From contig OZ025239.1 of assembly GCA_964019155.1 (NCBI GenBank), positions 111,959,585-112,023,584 on the forward strand: a stretch of 64,000 nucleotides of DNA, read 5' to 3'. The position numbers and the translations under genes are program-made. The notes below the pieces were generated by a model, which saw nothing but the letters and a program-made list of their open reading frames with translations, did no database searches and was not told the DNA's origin. The DNA is from Osedax fenrisi. Taxonomy: Eukaryota; Annelida; Polychaeta; Sabellida; Siboglinidae. This document shows, piece by piece, positions 33,901 through 49,305 of the stretch. Every line of letters begins with the position of its first letter. The stretch's first letter is position 1.

Positions 33901-36900
33901 ATGGGATGTTTACATTACCTATGGGATGTTTACATTACCTATGGGATATTTACATTACCTATGGGATATTTACATTACCGGTAGGGGATGTTTACATTAC
34001 TTATGGGATATTTACATTACCGGTAGGGGATGTTTACATTACCTATGGGATATTTACATTACCTATGAGATATTTACATTACCTATGAGATATTTACATT
34101 ACCTATGGGATATTTACATTACCGGTAGGGGATGTTTACATTACCTATGAGATATTTACATTACCGGTAGGGGATGTTTACATTACCTATGAGATATTTA
34201 CATTACCTATGAGATGTTTACATTACCTATGAGATATTTACATTACCGGTAGGGGATATTTACATTACCTATGAGATATTTACATTACCTATGAGATATT
34301 TACATTACCTATGGGATATTTACATTACCGGTAGGGGATGTTTACATTACCTATGGGATGTTTACATTACCTATGGGATGTTTACATTACCTATGGGATG
34401 TTTACATTACCTATGGGATATTTACATTACCTATGGGATGTTTACATTACCTATGAGATATTTACATTACCTATGAGATATTTACATTACCTATGGGATA
34501 TTTACATTACCGGTAGGGGATGTTTACATTACCTATGGGATATTTACATTACCTATGAGATATTTACATTACCTATGAGATATTTACATTACCTATGGGA
34601 TATTTACATTACCGGTAGGGGATGTTTACATTACCGGTAGGGGATATTTACATTACCTATGGGATATTTACATTACCTATGAGATGTTTACATTACCTAT
34701 GGGATATTTACATTACCTATGGGATGTTTACATTACCGGTAGGGGATATTTACATTACCTATGGGATGTTTACATTACCTATGGAATATTTACATTACCT
34801 ATGGGATATTTACATTACCTATGGGATATTTACATTACCTATGGGATATTTACATTACCGGTAGGGGATGTTTACATTACCTATGAGATATTTACATTAC
34901 CGGTAGGGGATGTTTACATTACCTATGGGATATTTACATTACCTATGGGATATTTACATTACCTATGAGATATTTACATTACCTATGGGATATTTACATT
35001 ACCGGTAGGGGATGTTTACATTACCTATGAGATATTTACATTACCTATGAGATGTTTACATTACCTATGAGATATTTACATTACCTATGAGATATTTACA
35101 TTACCTATGAGATATTTACATTACCTATGGGATGTTTACATTACCTATGAGATGTTTACATTACCTATGAGATATTTACATTACCTATGAGATATTTACA
35201 TTACCTATAAGATGTTTACATTACCTATGGGATATTTACATTACCTATGGGATATTTACATTACCTATGAGATATTTACATTACCTATGAGATGTTTACA
35301 TTACCTATGAGATGTTTACATTACCGGTAGGGGATATTTACATTACCTATGAGATATTTACATTACCTATGAGATATTTAAATTACCTATGGGATATTTA
35401 AATTACCGGTAGGGGATGTTTACATTACCTATGAGATATTTACATTACCTATGAGATGTTTACATTACCTATGGGATATTTACATTACCGGTAGGGGATG
35501 TTTACATTACCTATGGGATGTTTACATTACCTATGAGATATTTACATTACCGGTAGGGGATATTTACATTACCTATGGGATATTTACATTACCGGTAGGG
35601 GATATTTACATTACCTATGAGATATTTACATTACCTATGAGATATTTACATTACCTATGAGATATTTACATTACCTATTGGATATTTACATTACCGGTAG
35701 GGGATGTTTACATTACCTATGAGATATTTACATTACCTATGAGATGTTTACATTACCTATGAGATATTTACATTACCTATGAGATGTTTACATTACCTAT
35801 GGGATATTTACATTACCTATGAGATATTTACATTACCGGTAGGGGATGTTTGCATTACCTATGAGATATTTACATTACCTATGAGATATTTACATTACCG
35901 GTAGGGGATATTTACATTACCTATGAGATATTTACATTACCTATGGGATATTTACATTACCTATGGGATATTTACATTACCTATGAGATATTTACATTAC
36001 CTATGGGATATTTACATTACCTATGGGATATTTACATTACCGGTAGGGGATGTTTACATTACCTATGGGATATTTACATTACCTATGGGATATTTACATT
36101 ACCGGTAGGGGATGTTTACATTACCTATGGGATGTTTACATTACCTATGGGATGTTTACATTACCTATGGGATGTTTACATTACCTATGGGATATTTACA
36201 TTACCTATGGGATGTTTACATTACCTATGAGATATTTACATTACCTATGAGATATTTACATTACCTATGGGATATTTACATTACCGGTAGGGGATGTTTA
36301 CATTACCTATGGGATATTTACATTACCTATGAGATATTTACATTATTTATGAGATATTTACATTACCTATGGGATATTTACATTACCGGTAGGGGATGTT
36401 TACATTACCGGTAGGGGATATTTACATTACCGGTAGGGGATGTTTACATTACCTATGGGATATTTACATTACCTATGGGATATTTACATTACCTATGGGA
36501 TATTTACATTACCTATGGGATATTTACATTACCGGTAGGGGATGTTTACATTACCTATGGGATATTTACATTACCTATGGGATATTTACATTACCTATGA
36601 GATATTTACATTACCTATGAGATGTTTACATTACCGGTAGGGGATGTTTACATTACCTATGGGATATTTACATTACCTATGGGATATTTACATTACCTAT
36701 GAGATATTTACATTACCTATGGGATATTTACATTACCGGTAGGGGATGTTTACATTACCTATGGGATATTTACATTACCTATGAGATATTTACATTACCT
36801 ATGAGATATTTACATTACCTATGGGATATTTACATTACCGGTAGGGGATATTTACATTACCGGTAGGGGATGTTTACATTACCTATGGGATGTTTACATT

Positions 36901-37260
36901 ACCTATGAGATATTTACATTACCTATGGGATATTTACATTACCTATGGGATATTTACATTACCTATGGGATATTTACATTACCTATGGGATATTTACATT
37001 ACCGGTAGGGGATGTTTACATTACCTATGAGATATTTACATTACCGGTAGGGGATGTTTACATTACCTATGAGATATTTACATTACCTATGAGATATTTA
37101 CATTACCTATGAGATATTTACATTACCTATGAGATATTTACATTACCTATGAGATGTTTACATTACCTATGAGATATTTACATTACCTATGAGATATTTA
37201 CATTACCGGTAGGGGATATTTACATTACCTATGGGATGTTTACATTACCTATGGAATATT
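30963..37260 (+). repeat. 5.6-6.7 kb higher-order repeat, copy 3 (partial)
   Basis: Third block, collinear with copy 2 at a 6706-bp shift to the GGAATATT marker near 37255. There it switches to the order found 2470 bp upstream (about 34720-35200), suggesting a recombination breakpoint. A single private change (CCAATGGG near 31396) separates it from copy 2 there. Confidence 0.88.
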
Positions 37261-39024
37261 TACATTACCTATGGGATATTTACATTACCTATGGGATATT
37301 TACATTACCTATGGGATATTTACATTACCGGTAGGGGATGTTTACATTACCTATGAGATATTTACATTACCGGTAGGGGATGTTTACATTACCTATGGGA
37401 TATTTACATTACCTATGGGATATTTACATTACCTATGAGATATTTACATTACCTATGGGATATTTACATTACCGGTAGGGGATGTTTACATTACCTATGA
37501 GATATTTACATTACCTATGAGATGTTTACATTACCTATGAGATATTTACATTACCTATGAGATATTTACATTACCTATGAGATATTTACATTACCTATGG
37601 GATGTTTACATTACCTATGAGATGTTTACATTACCTATGAGATATTTACATTACCTATGAGATATTTACATTACCTATGGGATATTTACATTACCGGTAG
37701 GGGATTTTTACATTACCTATGAGATATTTACATTACCTATGAGATGTTTACATTACCTATGGGATATTTACATTACCGGTAGGGGATGTTTACATTACCT
37801 ATGAGATATTTACATTACCTATGAGATATTTACATTACCTATGAGATATTTACATTACCTATTGGATATTTACATTACCGGTAGGGGATGTTTACATTAC
37901 CTATGAGATATTTACATTACCTATGAGATGTTTACATTACCTATGAGATATTTACATTACCTATGAGATGTTTACATTACCTATGGGATATTTACATTAC
38001 CGGTAGGGGATATTTACATTACCTATGAGATATTTACATTACCTATGAGATATTTACATTACCGGTAGGGGATATTTACATTACCTATGAGATATTTACA
38101 TTACCTATGGGATATTTACATTACCTATGGGATATTTACATTACCGGTAGGGGATGTTTACATTACCTATGGGATATTTACATTACCGGTAGGGGATGTT
38201 TACATTACCTATGAGATATTTACATTACCTATGGGATATTTACATTACCTATGAGATATTTACATTACCTATGAGATATTTACATTACCTATGGGATATT
38301 TACATTACCGGTAGGGGATATTTACATTACCTATGAGATATTTACATTACCTATGGGATATTTACATTACCTATGAGATATTTACATTACCTATGGGATA
38401 TTTACATTACCTATGGGATATTTACATTACCTATGAGATATTTACATTACCTATGGGATGTTTACATTACCTATGAGATGTTTACATTACCTATGAGATA
38501 TTTACATTACCTATGAGATATTTACATTACCTATGAGATATTTACATTACCTATGGGATATTTACATTACCTATGAGATGTTTACATTACCTATGAGATA
38601 TTTACATTACCGGTAGGGGATATTTACATTACCTATGGGATATTTACATTACCTATGAGATATTTACATTACCTATGAGATATTTACATTACCGGTAGGG
38701 GATATTTACATTACCTATGAGATATTTACATTACCTATAGAATATTTACATTACCTATGAGATATTTACATTACCTATGAGATGTTTACATTACCTATGA
38801 GATATTTACATTACCTATGAGATATTTACAATACCTATGAGATATTTACATTACCTATGGGATATTTACATTACCGGTAGGGGATATTTACATTACCTAT
38901 GGGATATTTACATTACCTATGAGATATTTACATTACCTATGGGATGTTTACATTACCGGTAGGGGATGTTTACATTACCTATGAGATGTTTACATTACCT
39001 ATGGGATATTTACATTACCGATAG

Positions 39025-42000
39025 GGGATGTTTACATTACCTATGAGATATTTACATTACCGGTAGGGGATATTTACATTACCTATGAGATATTTACATT
39101 ACCTATGAGATATTTACATTACCTATGAGATATTTACATTACCGGTAGGGGATATTTACATTACCTATGGGATATTTACATTACCTATGAGATATTTACA
39201 TTACCTATGGGATATTTACATTACCTATGAGATATTTACATTACCGGTAGGGGATATTTACATTACCTATGAGATATTTACATTACCTATGGGATATTTA
39301 CATTACCGGTAGGGGATATTTACATTACCTATGGGATATTTACATTACCTATGAGATGTTTACATTACCTATGGGATATTTACATTACCTATGGGATATT
39401 TACATTACCTATGAGATATTTACATTACCTATGGGATATTTACATTACCGGTAGGGGATATTTACATTACCTATGGGATATTTACATTACCTATGAGATA
39501 TTTACATTACCTATGGGATATTTACATTACCTATGAGATATTTACATTACCTATGGGATATTTACATTACCTATGGGATGTTTACATTACCTATGGGATA
39601 TTTACATTACCTATGGGATGTTTACATTACCTATGGGATATTTACATTACCGATAGGGGATGTTTACATTACCTATGAGATATTTACATTACCTATGGGA
39701 TATTTACATTACCTATGAGATATTTACATTACCGGTAGGGGATATTTACATTACCGGTAGGGGATGTTTACATTACCTATGAGATATTTACATTACCTAT
39801 GAGATATTTACATTACCTATGAGATATTTACATTACCTATGGGATATTTACATTACCTATGAGATATTTACATTACCGGTAGGGGATATTTACATTACCT
39901 ATGGGATATTTACATTACCTATGGGATATTTACATTACCTATGAGATATTTACATTACCTATGAGATATTTACATTACCTATGGGATGTTTACATTACCT
40001 ATGGGATATTTACATTACCTATGAGATATTTACATTACCTATGGGATATTTACATTACCTATGAGATATTTACATTACCTATGGGATATTTACATTACCT
40101 ATGGGATATTTACATTACCGGTAGGGGATATTTACATTACCTATGGGATATTTACATTACCTATGAGATATTTACATTACCTATGGGATATTTACATTAC
40201 CTATGAGATATTTACATTACCTATGGGATATTTACATTACCTATGGGATGTTTACATTACCTATGGGATATTTACATTACCTATGGGATGTTTACATTAC
40301 CTATGGGATATTTACATTACCGGTAGGGGATGTTTACATTACCTATGAGATATTTACATTACCGGTAGGGGATATTTACATTACCTATGAGATATTTACA
40401 TTACCTATGAGATATTTACATTACCTATGAGATATTTACATTACCTATGGGATATTTACATTACCTATGAGATATTTACATTACCGGTAGGGGATATTTA
40501 CATTACCTATGGGATATTTACATTACCTATGGGATATTTACATTACCTATGAGATATTTACATTACCTATGAGATATTTACATTACCTATGGGATGTTTA
40601 CATTACCTATGGGATATTTACATTACCTATGAGATATTTACATTACCTATGGGATATTTACATTACCTATGAGATATTTACATTACCTATGGGATATTTA
40701 CATTACCTATGGGATATTTACATTACCGGTAGGGGATATTTACATTACCTATGGGATATTTACATTACCTATGAGATATTTACATTACCTATGGGATATT
40801 TACATTACCTATGAGATATTTACATTACCTATGGGATATTTACATTACCTATGGGATGTTTACATTACCTATGGGATATTTACATTACCTATGGGATGTT
40901 TACATTACCTATGGGATATTTACATTACCGGTAGGGGATGTTTACATTACCTATGAGATATTTACATTACCGGTAGGGGATATTTACATTACCTATGGGA
41001 TATTTACATTACCTATGAGATATTTACATTACCTATGAGATATTTACATTACCTATGGGATATTTACATTATCTATGGGATGTTTACATTACCTATGGGA
41101 TGTTTACATTACCGGTAGGGGATATTTACATTACCTATGGGATATTTACATTACCTATGGGATATTTACATTACCTATGGGATATTTACATTACCGGTAG
41201 GGGATATTTACATTACCTATGGGATATTTACATTACCTATGGGATATTTACATTACCTATGGGATATTTACATTACCTATGAGATATTTACATTACCTAT
41301 GAGATATTTACATTACCTATGAGATATTTACATTACCTATGAGATATTTACATTACCTATGAGATATTTACATTACCTATGAGATATTTACATTACCTAT
41401 GGGATATTTACATTATCTATGGGATGTTTACATTACCTATGGGATGTTTACATTACCGGTAGGGGATATTTACATTACCTATGGGATATTTACATTACCT
41501 ATGGGATATTTACATTACCTATGGGATATTTACATTACCTATGAGATATTTACATTACCTATGAGATATTTACATTACCTATGGGATATTTACATTACCT
41601 ATGAGATGTTTACATTACCTATGAGATATTTACATTACCGGTAGGGGATGTTTACATTACCTATGAGATATTTACATTACCTATGGGATATTTACATTAC
41701 CTATGAGATATTTACATTACCTATGAGATATTTACATTACCTATGGGATGTTTACATTACCTATGAGATATTTACATTACCTATGGGATGTTTACATTAC
41801 CTATGAGATATTTACATTACCTATGAGATATTTACATTACCGGTAGGGGATATTTACATTACCTATGGGATATTTACATTACCTATGGGATATTTACATT
41901 ACCTATGAGATATTTACAATACCTATGAGATATTTACATTATTTATGGGATATTTACATTACCTATGGGATGTTTACATTACCTATGGGATATTTACATT

Positions 42001-44992
42001 ACCGGTAGGGGATGTTTACATTACCTATGAGATATTTACATTACCGGTAGGGGATATTTACATTACCTATGAGATATTTACATTACCTATGAGATATTTA
42101 CATTACCTATGAGATATTTACATTACCGGTAGGGGATATTTACATTACCTATGGGATATTTACATTACCTATGAGATATTTACATTACCTATGGGATATT
42201 TACATTACCTATGAGATATTTACATTACCGGTAGGGGATATTTACATTACCTATGAGATATTTACATTACCTATGGGATATTTACATTACCGGTAGGGGA
42301 TATTTACATTACCTATGGGATATTTACATTACCTATGAGATGTTTACATTACCTATGGGATATTTACATTACCTATGGGATATTTACATTACCTATGAGA
42401 TATTTACATTACCTATGGGATATTTACATTACCGGTAGGGGATATTTACATTACCTATGGGATATTTACATTACCTATGAGATATTTACATTACCTATGG
42501 GATATTTACATTACCTATGAGATATTTACATTACCTATGGGATATTTACATTACCTATGGGATGTTTACATTACCTATGGGATATTTACATTACCTATGG
42601 GATGTTTACATTACCTATGGGATATTTACATTACCGATAGGGGATGTTTACATTACCTATGAGATATTTACATTACCTATGGGATATTTACATTACCTAT
42701 GAGATATTTACATTACCGGTAGGGGATATTTACATTACCGGTAGGGGATGTTTACATTACCTATGAGATATTTACATTACCTATGAGATATTTACATTAC
42801 CTATGAGATATTTACATTACCTATGGGATATTTACATTACCTATGAGATATTTACATTACCGGTAGGGGATATTTACATTACCTATGGGATATTTACATT
42901 ACCTATGGGATATTTACATTACCTATGAGATATTTACATTACCTATGAGATATTTACATTACCTATGGGATGTTTACATTACCTATGGGATATTTACATT
43001 ACCTATGAGATATTTACATTACCTATGGGATATTTACATTACCTATGAGATATTTACATTACCTATGGGATATTTACATTACCTATGGGATATTTACATT
43101 ACCGGTAGGGGATATTTACATTACCTATGGGATATTTACATTACCTATGAGATATTTACATTACCTATGGGATATTTACATTACCTATGAGATATTTACA
43201 TTACCTATGGGATATTTACATTACCTATGGGATGTTTACATTACCTATGGGATATTTACATTACCTATGGGATGTTTACATTACCTATGGGATATTTACA
43301 TTACCGGTAGGGGATGTTTACATTACCTATGAGATATTTACATTACCGGTAGGGGATATTTACATTACCTATGAGATATTTACATTACCTATGAGATATT
43401 TACATTACCTATGAGATATTTACATTACCTATGGGATATTTACATTACCTATGAGATATTTACATTACCGGTAGGGGATATTTACATTACCTATGGGATA
43501 TTTACATTACCTATGGGATATTTACATTACCTATGAGATATTTACATTACCTATGAGATATTTACATTACCTATGGGATGTTTACATTACCTATGGGATA
43601 TTTACATTACCTATGAGATATTTACATTACCTATGGGATATTTACATTACCTATGAGATATTTACATTACCTATGGGATATTTACATTACCTATGGGATA
43701 TTTACATTACCGGTAGGGGATATTTACATTACCTATGGGATATTTACATTACCTATGAGATATTTACATTACCTATGGGATATTTACATTACCTATGAGA
43801 TATTTACATTACCTATGGGATATTTACATTACCTATGGGATGTTTACATTACCTATGGGATATTTACATTACCTATGGGATGTTTACATTACCTATGGGA
43901 TATTTACATTACCGGTAGGGGATGTTTACATTACCTATGAGATATTTACATTACCGGTAGGGGATATTTACATTACCTATGGGATATTTACATTACCTAT
44001 GAGATATTTACATTACCTATGAGATATTTACATTACCTATGGGATATTTACATTATCTATGGGATGTTTACATTACCTATGGGATGTTTACATTACCGGT
44101 AGGGGATATTTACATTACCTATGGGATATTTACATTACCTATGGGATATTTACATTACCTATGGGATATTTACATTACCGGTAGGGGATATTTACATTAC
44201 CTATGGGATATTTACATTACCTATGGGATATTTACATTACCTATGGGATATTTACATTACCTATGAGATATTTACATTACCTATGAGATATTTACATTAC
44301 CTATGAGATATTTACATTACCTATGAGATATTTACATTACCTATGAGATATTTACATTACCTATGAGATATTTACATTACCTATGGGATATTTACATTAT
44401 CTATGGGATGTTTACATTACCTATGGGATGTTTACATTACCGGTAGGGGATATTTACATTACCTATGGGATATTTACATTACCTATGGGATATTTACATT
44501 ACCTATGGGATATTTACATTACCTATGAGATATTTACATTACCTATGAGATATTTACATTACCTATGGGATATTTACATTACCTATGAGATGTTTACATT
44601 ACCTATGAGATATTTACATTACCGGTAGGGGATGTTTACATTACCTATGAGATATTTACATTACCTATGGGATATTTACATTACCTATGAGATATTTACA
44701 TTACCTATGAGATATTTACATTACCTATGGGATGTTTACATTACCTATGAGATATTTACATTACCTATGGGATGTTTACATTACCTATGAGATATTTACA
44801 TTACCTATGAGATATTTACATTACCGGTAGGGGATATTTACATTACCTATGGGATATTTACATTACCTATGGGATATTTACATTACCTATGAGATATTTA
44901 CAATACCTATGAGATATTTACATTATTTATGGGATATTTACATTACCTATGGGATGTTTACATTACCTATGGGATATTTACATTACCGGTAG
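39025..44992 (+). repeat. 2984-bp higher-order repeat, two adjacent copies
   Basis: Unit order at 39025-42008 repeats at 42009-44992 with an exact shift of 2984 bp, head to tail. Markers agree: CCGATAGG near 39651 and 42635, ATTATCTATG near 41071 and 44055. Within each copy a 608-bp segment is duplicated (39901 to 40509 and 42885 to 43493). A third partial copy of the inner order follows at about 44930-45230. Confidence 0.9.
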
Positions 44993-46060
44993 GGGATATT
45001 TACATTACCTATGGGATATTTACATTACCTATGAGATATTTACATTACCTATGGGATATTTACATTACCTATGAGATATTTACATTACCTATGGGATATT
45101 TACATTACCTATGGGATGTTTACATTACCTATGGGATATTTACATTACCTATGGGATGTTTACATTACCTATGGGATATTTACATTACCGATAGGGGATG
45201 TTTACATTACCTATGGGATATTTACATTACCGGTAGGGGATGTTTACATTACCTATGGGATATTTACATTACCTATGGGATGTTTACATTACCTATGGGA
45301 TGTTTACATTACCTATGAGATATTTACATTACCTATGATATATTTACATTACCGGTAGGGGATGTTTACATTACCTATGGGATATTTACATTACCTATGG
45401 GATATTTACATTACCTATGAGATATTTACATTACCGGTAGGGGATATTTACATTACCTATGAGATATTTACATTACCTATGGGATATTTACATTACCGGT
45501 AGGGGATGTTTACATTACCTATGGGATATTTACATTACCTATGAGATATTTACATTACCTATGATATATTTACATTACCGGTAGGGGATGTTTACATTAC
45601 CTATGGGATATTTACATTACCTATGGGATATTTACATTACCTATGGGATATTTACATTACCTATGGGATGTTTACATTACCTATGAGATATTTACATTAC
45701 CTATGATATATTTACATTACCGGTAGGGGATATGTACATTACCTATGGGATATTTACATTACCTATGAGATATTTACATTACCTATGAGATATTTACATT
45801 ACCTATGGGATATTTACATTACCGGTAGGGGATGTTTACATTACCTATGAGATATTTACATTACCGGTAGGGGATATTTACATTACCTATGGGATATTTA
45901 CATTACCTATGGGATATTTACATTACCTATGAGATGTTTACATTACCTATGGGATATTTACATTACCTATGGGATATTTACATTACCTATGAGATATTTA
46001 CATTACCGGTAGGGGATATTTACATTACCTATGGGATATTTACATTACCTATGAGATATT

Positions 46061-47150
46061 TACAATACCTATGAGATATTTACATTATTTATGGGATATT
46101 TACATTACCTATGGGATATTTACATTACCTATGGGATATTTACATTACCTATGAGATATTTACATTATCTATGGGATATTTACATTACCTATGAGATGTT
46201 TACATTACCTATGGGATATTTACATTACCTATGGGATATTTACATTACCTATGGGATATTTACATTACCGGTAGGGGATATTTACATTACCTATGGGATA
46301 TTTACATTACCTATGAGATATTTACATTACCTATGGGATATTTACATTACCTATGAGATATTTACATTACCTATGAGATGTTTACATTACCTATGGGATA
46401 TTTACATTACCGGTAGGGGATATTTACATTACCTATGGGATATTTACATTACCTATGAGATATTTACAATACCTATGAGATATTTACATTATTTATGGGA
46501 TATTTACATTACCTATGGGATATTTACATTACCTATGGGATATTTACATTACCTATGAGATATTTACATTACCTATGGGATATTTACATTACCTATGAGA
46601 TATTTACATTACCTATGGGATATTTACATTACCTATGAGATATTTACATTACCTATGGGATATTTACATTACCTATGAGATATTTACATTACCTATGAGA
46701 TGTTTACATTACCTATGGGATATTTACATTACCGGTAGGGGATGTTTACATTACCTATGGGATATTTACATTACCTATGAGATGTTTACATTACCTATGA
46801 GATATTTACATTACCTATGGGATATTTACATTACCTATGGGATATTTACATTACCTATGGGATATTTACATTACCTATGGGATATTTACATTACCGGTAG
46901 GGGATATTTACATTACCTATGGGATATTTACATTACCTATGGGATATTTACATTACCTATGGGATATTTACATTACCTATGAGATATTTACATTACCTAT
47001 GAGATGTTTACATTACCTATGGGATATTTACATTACCTATGGGATATTTACATTACCGGTAGGGGATATTTACATTACCTATGGGATATTTACATTACCT
47101 ATGAGATATTTACAATACCTATGAGATATTTACATTATTTATGGGATATT
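46061..47150 (+). repeat. Repeats marked by ACAATACC plus ATTATTTATG
   Basis: The paired rare variants TTTACAATACC and CATTATTTATG appear together near 46063, 46469 and 47113, spaced 406 and 646 bp. The same pair is seen near 41920 and 44900. Three local copies of one ancestral segment in different contexts indicate repeated short-range amplification. Confidence 0.7.
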
Positions 47151-48059
47151 TACATTACCTATGGGATATTTACATTACCTATGGGATATTTACATTACCT
47201 ATGAGATATTTACATTACCTATGGGATATTTACATTACCTATGAGATATTTACATTACCTATGGGATATTTACATTACCTATGAGATATTTACATTACCT
47301 ATGAGATGTTTACATTACCTATGGGATATTTACATTACCGGTAGGGGATATTTACATTACCTATGAGATATTTACATTACCTATGGGATATTTACATTAC
47401 CTATGGGATATTTACATTACCTATGGGATATTTACATTACCTATGGGATATTTACATTACCTATGAGATATTTACATTACCGGTAGGGGATGTTTACATT
47501 ACCTATGGGATGTTTACATTACCTATGGGATGTTTACATTACCTATGGGATATTTACATTACCTATGGGATATTTACATTACCTATGAGATATTTACATT
47601 ATCTATGGGATATTTACATTACCTATGAGATGTTTACATTACCTATGATATATTTACATTACCTATGGGATATTTACATTACCTATGGGATATTTACATT
47701 ACCTATGAGATATTTACATTACCTATGAGATATTTACATTACCTATGAGATATTTACATTACCTATGAGATATTTACATTACCGGTAGGGGATATTTACA
47801 TTACCTATGGGATATTTACATTACCTATGGGATATTTACATTACCTATGGGATATTTACATTACCTATGAGATATTTACATTACCTATGGGATATTTACA
47901 TTACCTATGAGATATTTACATTACCTATGGGATATTTACATTACCTATGGGATATTTACATTACCTATGGGATATTTACATTACCGGTAGGGGATATTTA
48001 CATTACCTATGGGATATTTACATTACCTATGGGATATTTACATTACCTATGAGATATTT

Positions 48060-49090
48060 ACATTACCTATGGGATATTTACATTACCTATGAGATATTTA
48101 CATTACCTATGGGATATTTACATTACCTATGAGATATTTACATTACCTATGGGATATTTACATTACCTATGGGATATTTACATTACCTATGAGATGTTTA
48201 CATTACCTATGGGATATTTACATTACCTATGGGATATTTACATTACCGGTAGGGGATGTTTACATTACCTATGAGATGTTTACATTACCGGTAGGGGATG
48301 TTTACATTACCTATGAGATATTTACATTACCGGTAGGGGATGTTTACATTACCTATGAGATATTTACATTACCTATGAGATATTTACATTACCTATGGGA
48401 TATTTACATTACCTATGAGATATTTACATTACCTATGGGATATTTACATTACCGGTAGGGGATATTTACATTACCTATGAGATATTTACATTACCTATGG
48501 GATATTTACATTACCTATGAGATATTTACATTACCTATGGGATATTTACATTACCTATGAGATATTTACATTACCTATGGGATATTTACATTACCTATGG
48601 GATATTTACATTACCTATGAGATGTTTACATTACCTATGGGATATTTACATTACCTATGGGATATTTACATTACCGGTAGGGGATGTTTACATTACCTAT
48701 GAGATGTTTACATTACCGGTAGGGGATGTTTACATTACCTATGAGATATTTACATTACCGGTAGGGGATGTTTACATTACCTATGGGATGTTTACATTAC
48801 CTATGGGATATTTACATTACCTATGAGATATTTACATTACCTATGAGATATTTACATTACCTATGAGATATTTACATTACCTATGGGATATTTACATTAC
48901 CTATGAGATATTTACATTACCTATGGGATATTTACATTACCTATGAGATATTTACATTACCTATGGGATATTTACATTACCTATGGGATATTTACATTAC
49001 CTATGAGATGTTTACATTACCTATGGGATATTTACATTACCTATGGGATATTTACATTACCGGTAGGGGATGTTTACATTACCTATGAGA
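48060..49090 (+). repeat. Three tandem copies, 428 and 386 bp apart
   Basis: The unit order starting at 48089 recurs at 48517 and 48903. The youngest-looking end of the array therefore has a short higher-order repeat. The third copy diverges near 49080 before the array stops at 49305. Confidence 0.75.
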
Positions 49091-49305
49091 TGTTTACATT
49101 ACCTATGAGATGTTTACATTACCTATGGGATGTTTACATTACCTATGGGATGTTTACATTACCTATGAGATATTTACATTACCTATGAGATATTTACATT
49201 ACCTATGGGATGTTTACATTACCTATGGGATATTTACATTACCTATGGGATATTTACATTACCTATGGGATATTTACATTACCTATGGGATATTTACATT
49301 ACCTA

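Larger units (their letters stand above)
1..49305 (+). repeat. Giant 20/22-bp satellite array
   Basis: An unbroken head-to-tail array of a 20-bp unit, TTTACATTACCTATGGGATA, truncated by the left window edge. Three unit classes are mixed: the GGGA form, the GAGA form, and a 22-bp form in which TATG becomes GGTAGG. Each is followed by A or G before the next TTT, so six common variants cover almost everything. The 22-bp form is roughly one unit in five or six. At about 20.5 bp per unit the array holds about 2,400 units. Rare private variants (ACATAACC, CTAAGAGA, CATTATTTATG, TATATTACC, CCGATAGG) mark duplicated blocks. All units share one orientation and no foreign insertion was seen. Apparent reading frames with periods such as YLHYLWDIYIT are by-products of a stop-poor unit. 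The role is unknown; a heterochromatic or centromeric satellite is plausible but not shown. Confidence 0.98.

Noticed and set aside
1..49305. CRISPR array
   Set aside because: The repeats are contiguous 20-22 bp units with no unique spacers, in eukaryotic-type DNA.
1..49305. Telomeric repeat or yeast origin (ACS-like TTTACATTA)
   Set aside because: The unit is not a known telomere repeat, and the match to the yeast origin consensus is incomplete and irrelevant outside yeasts.
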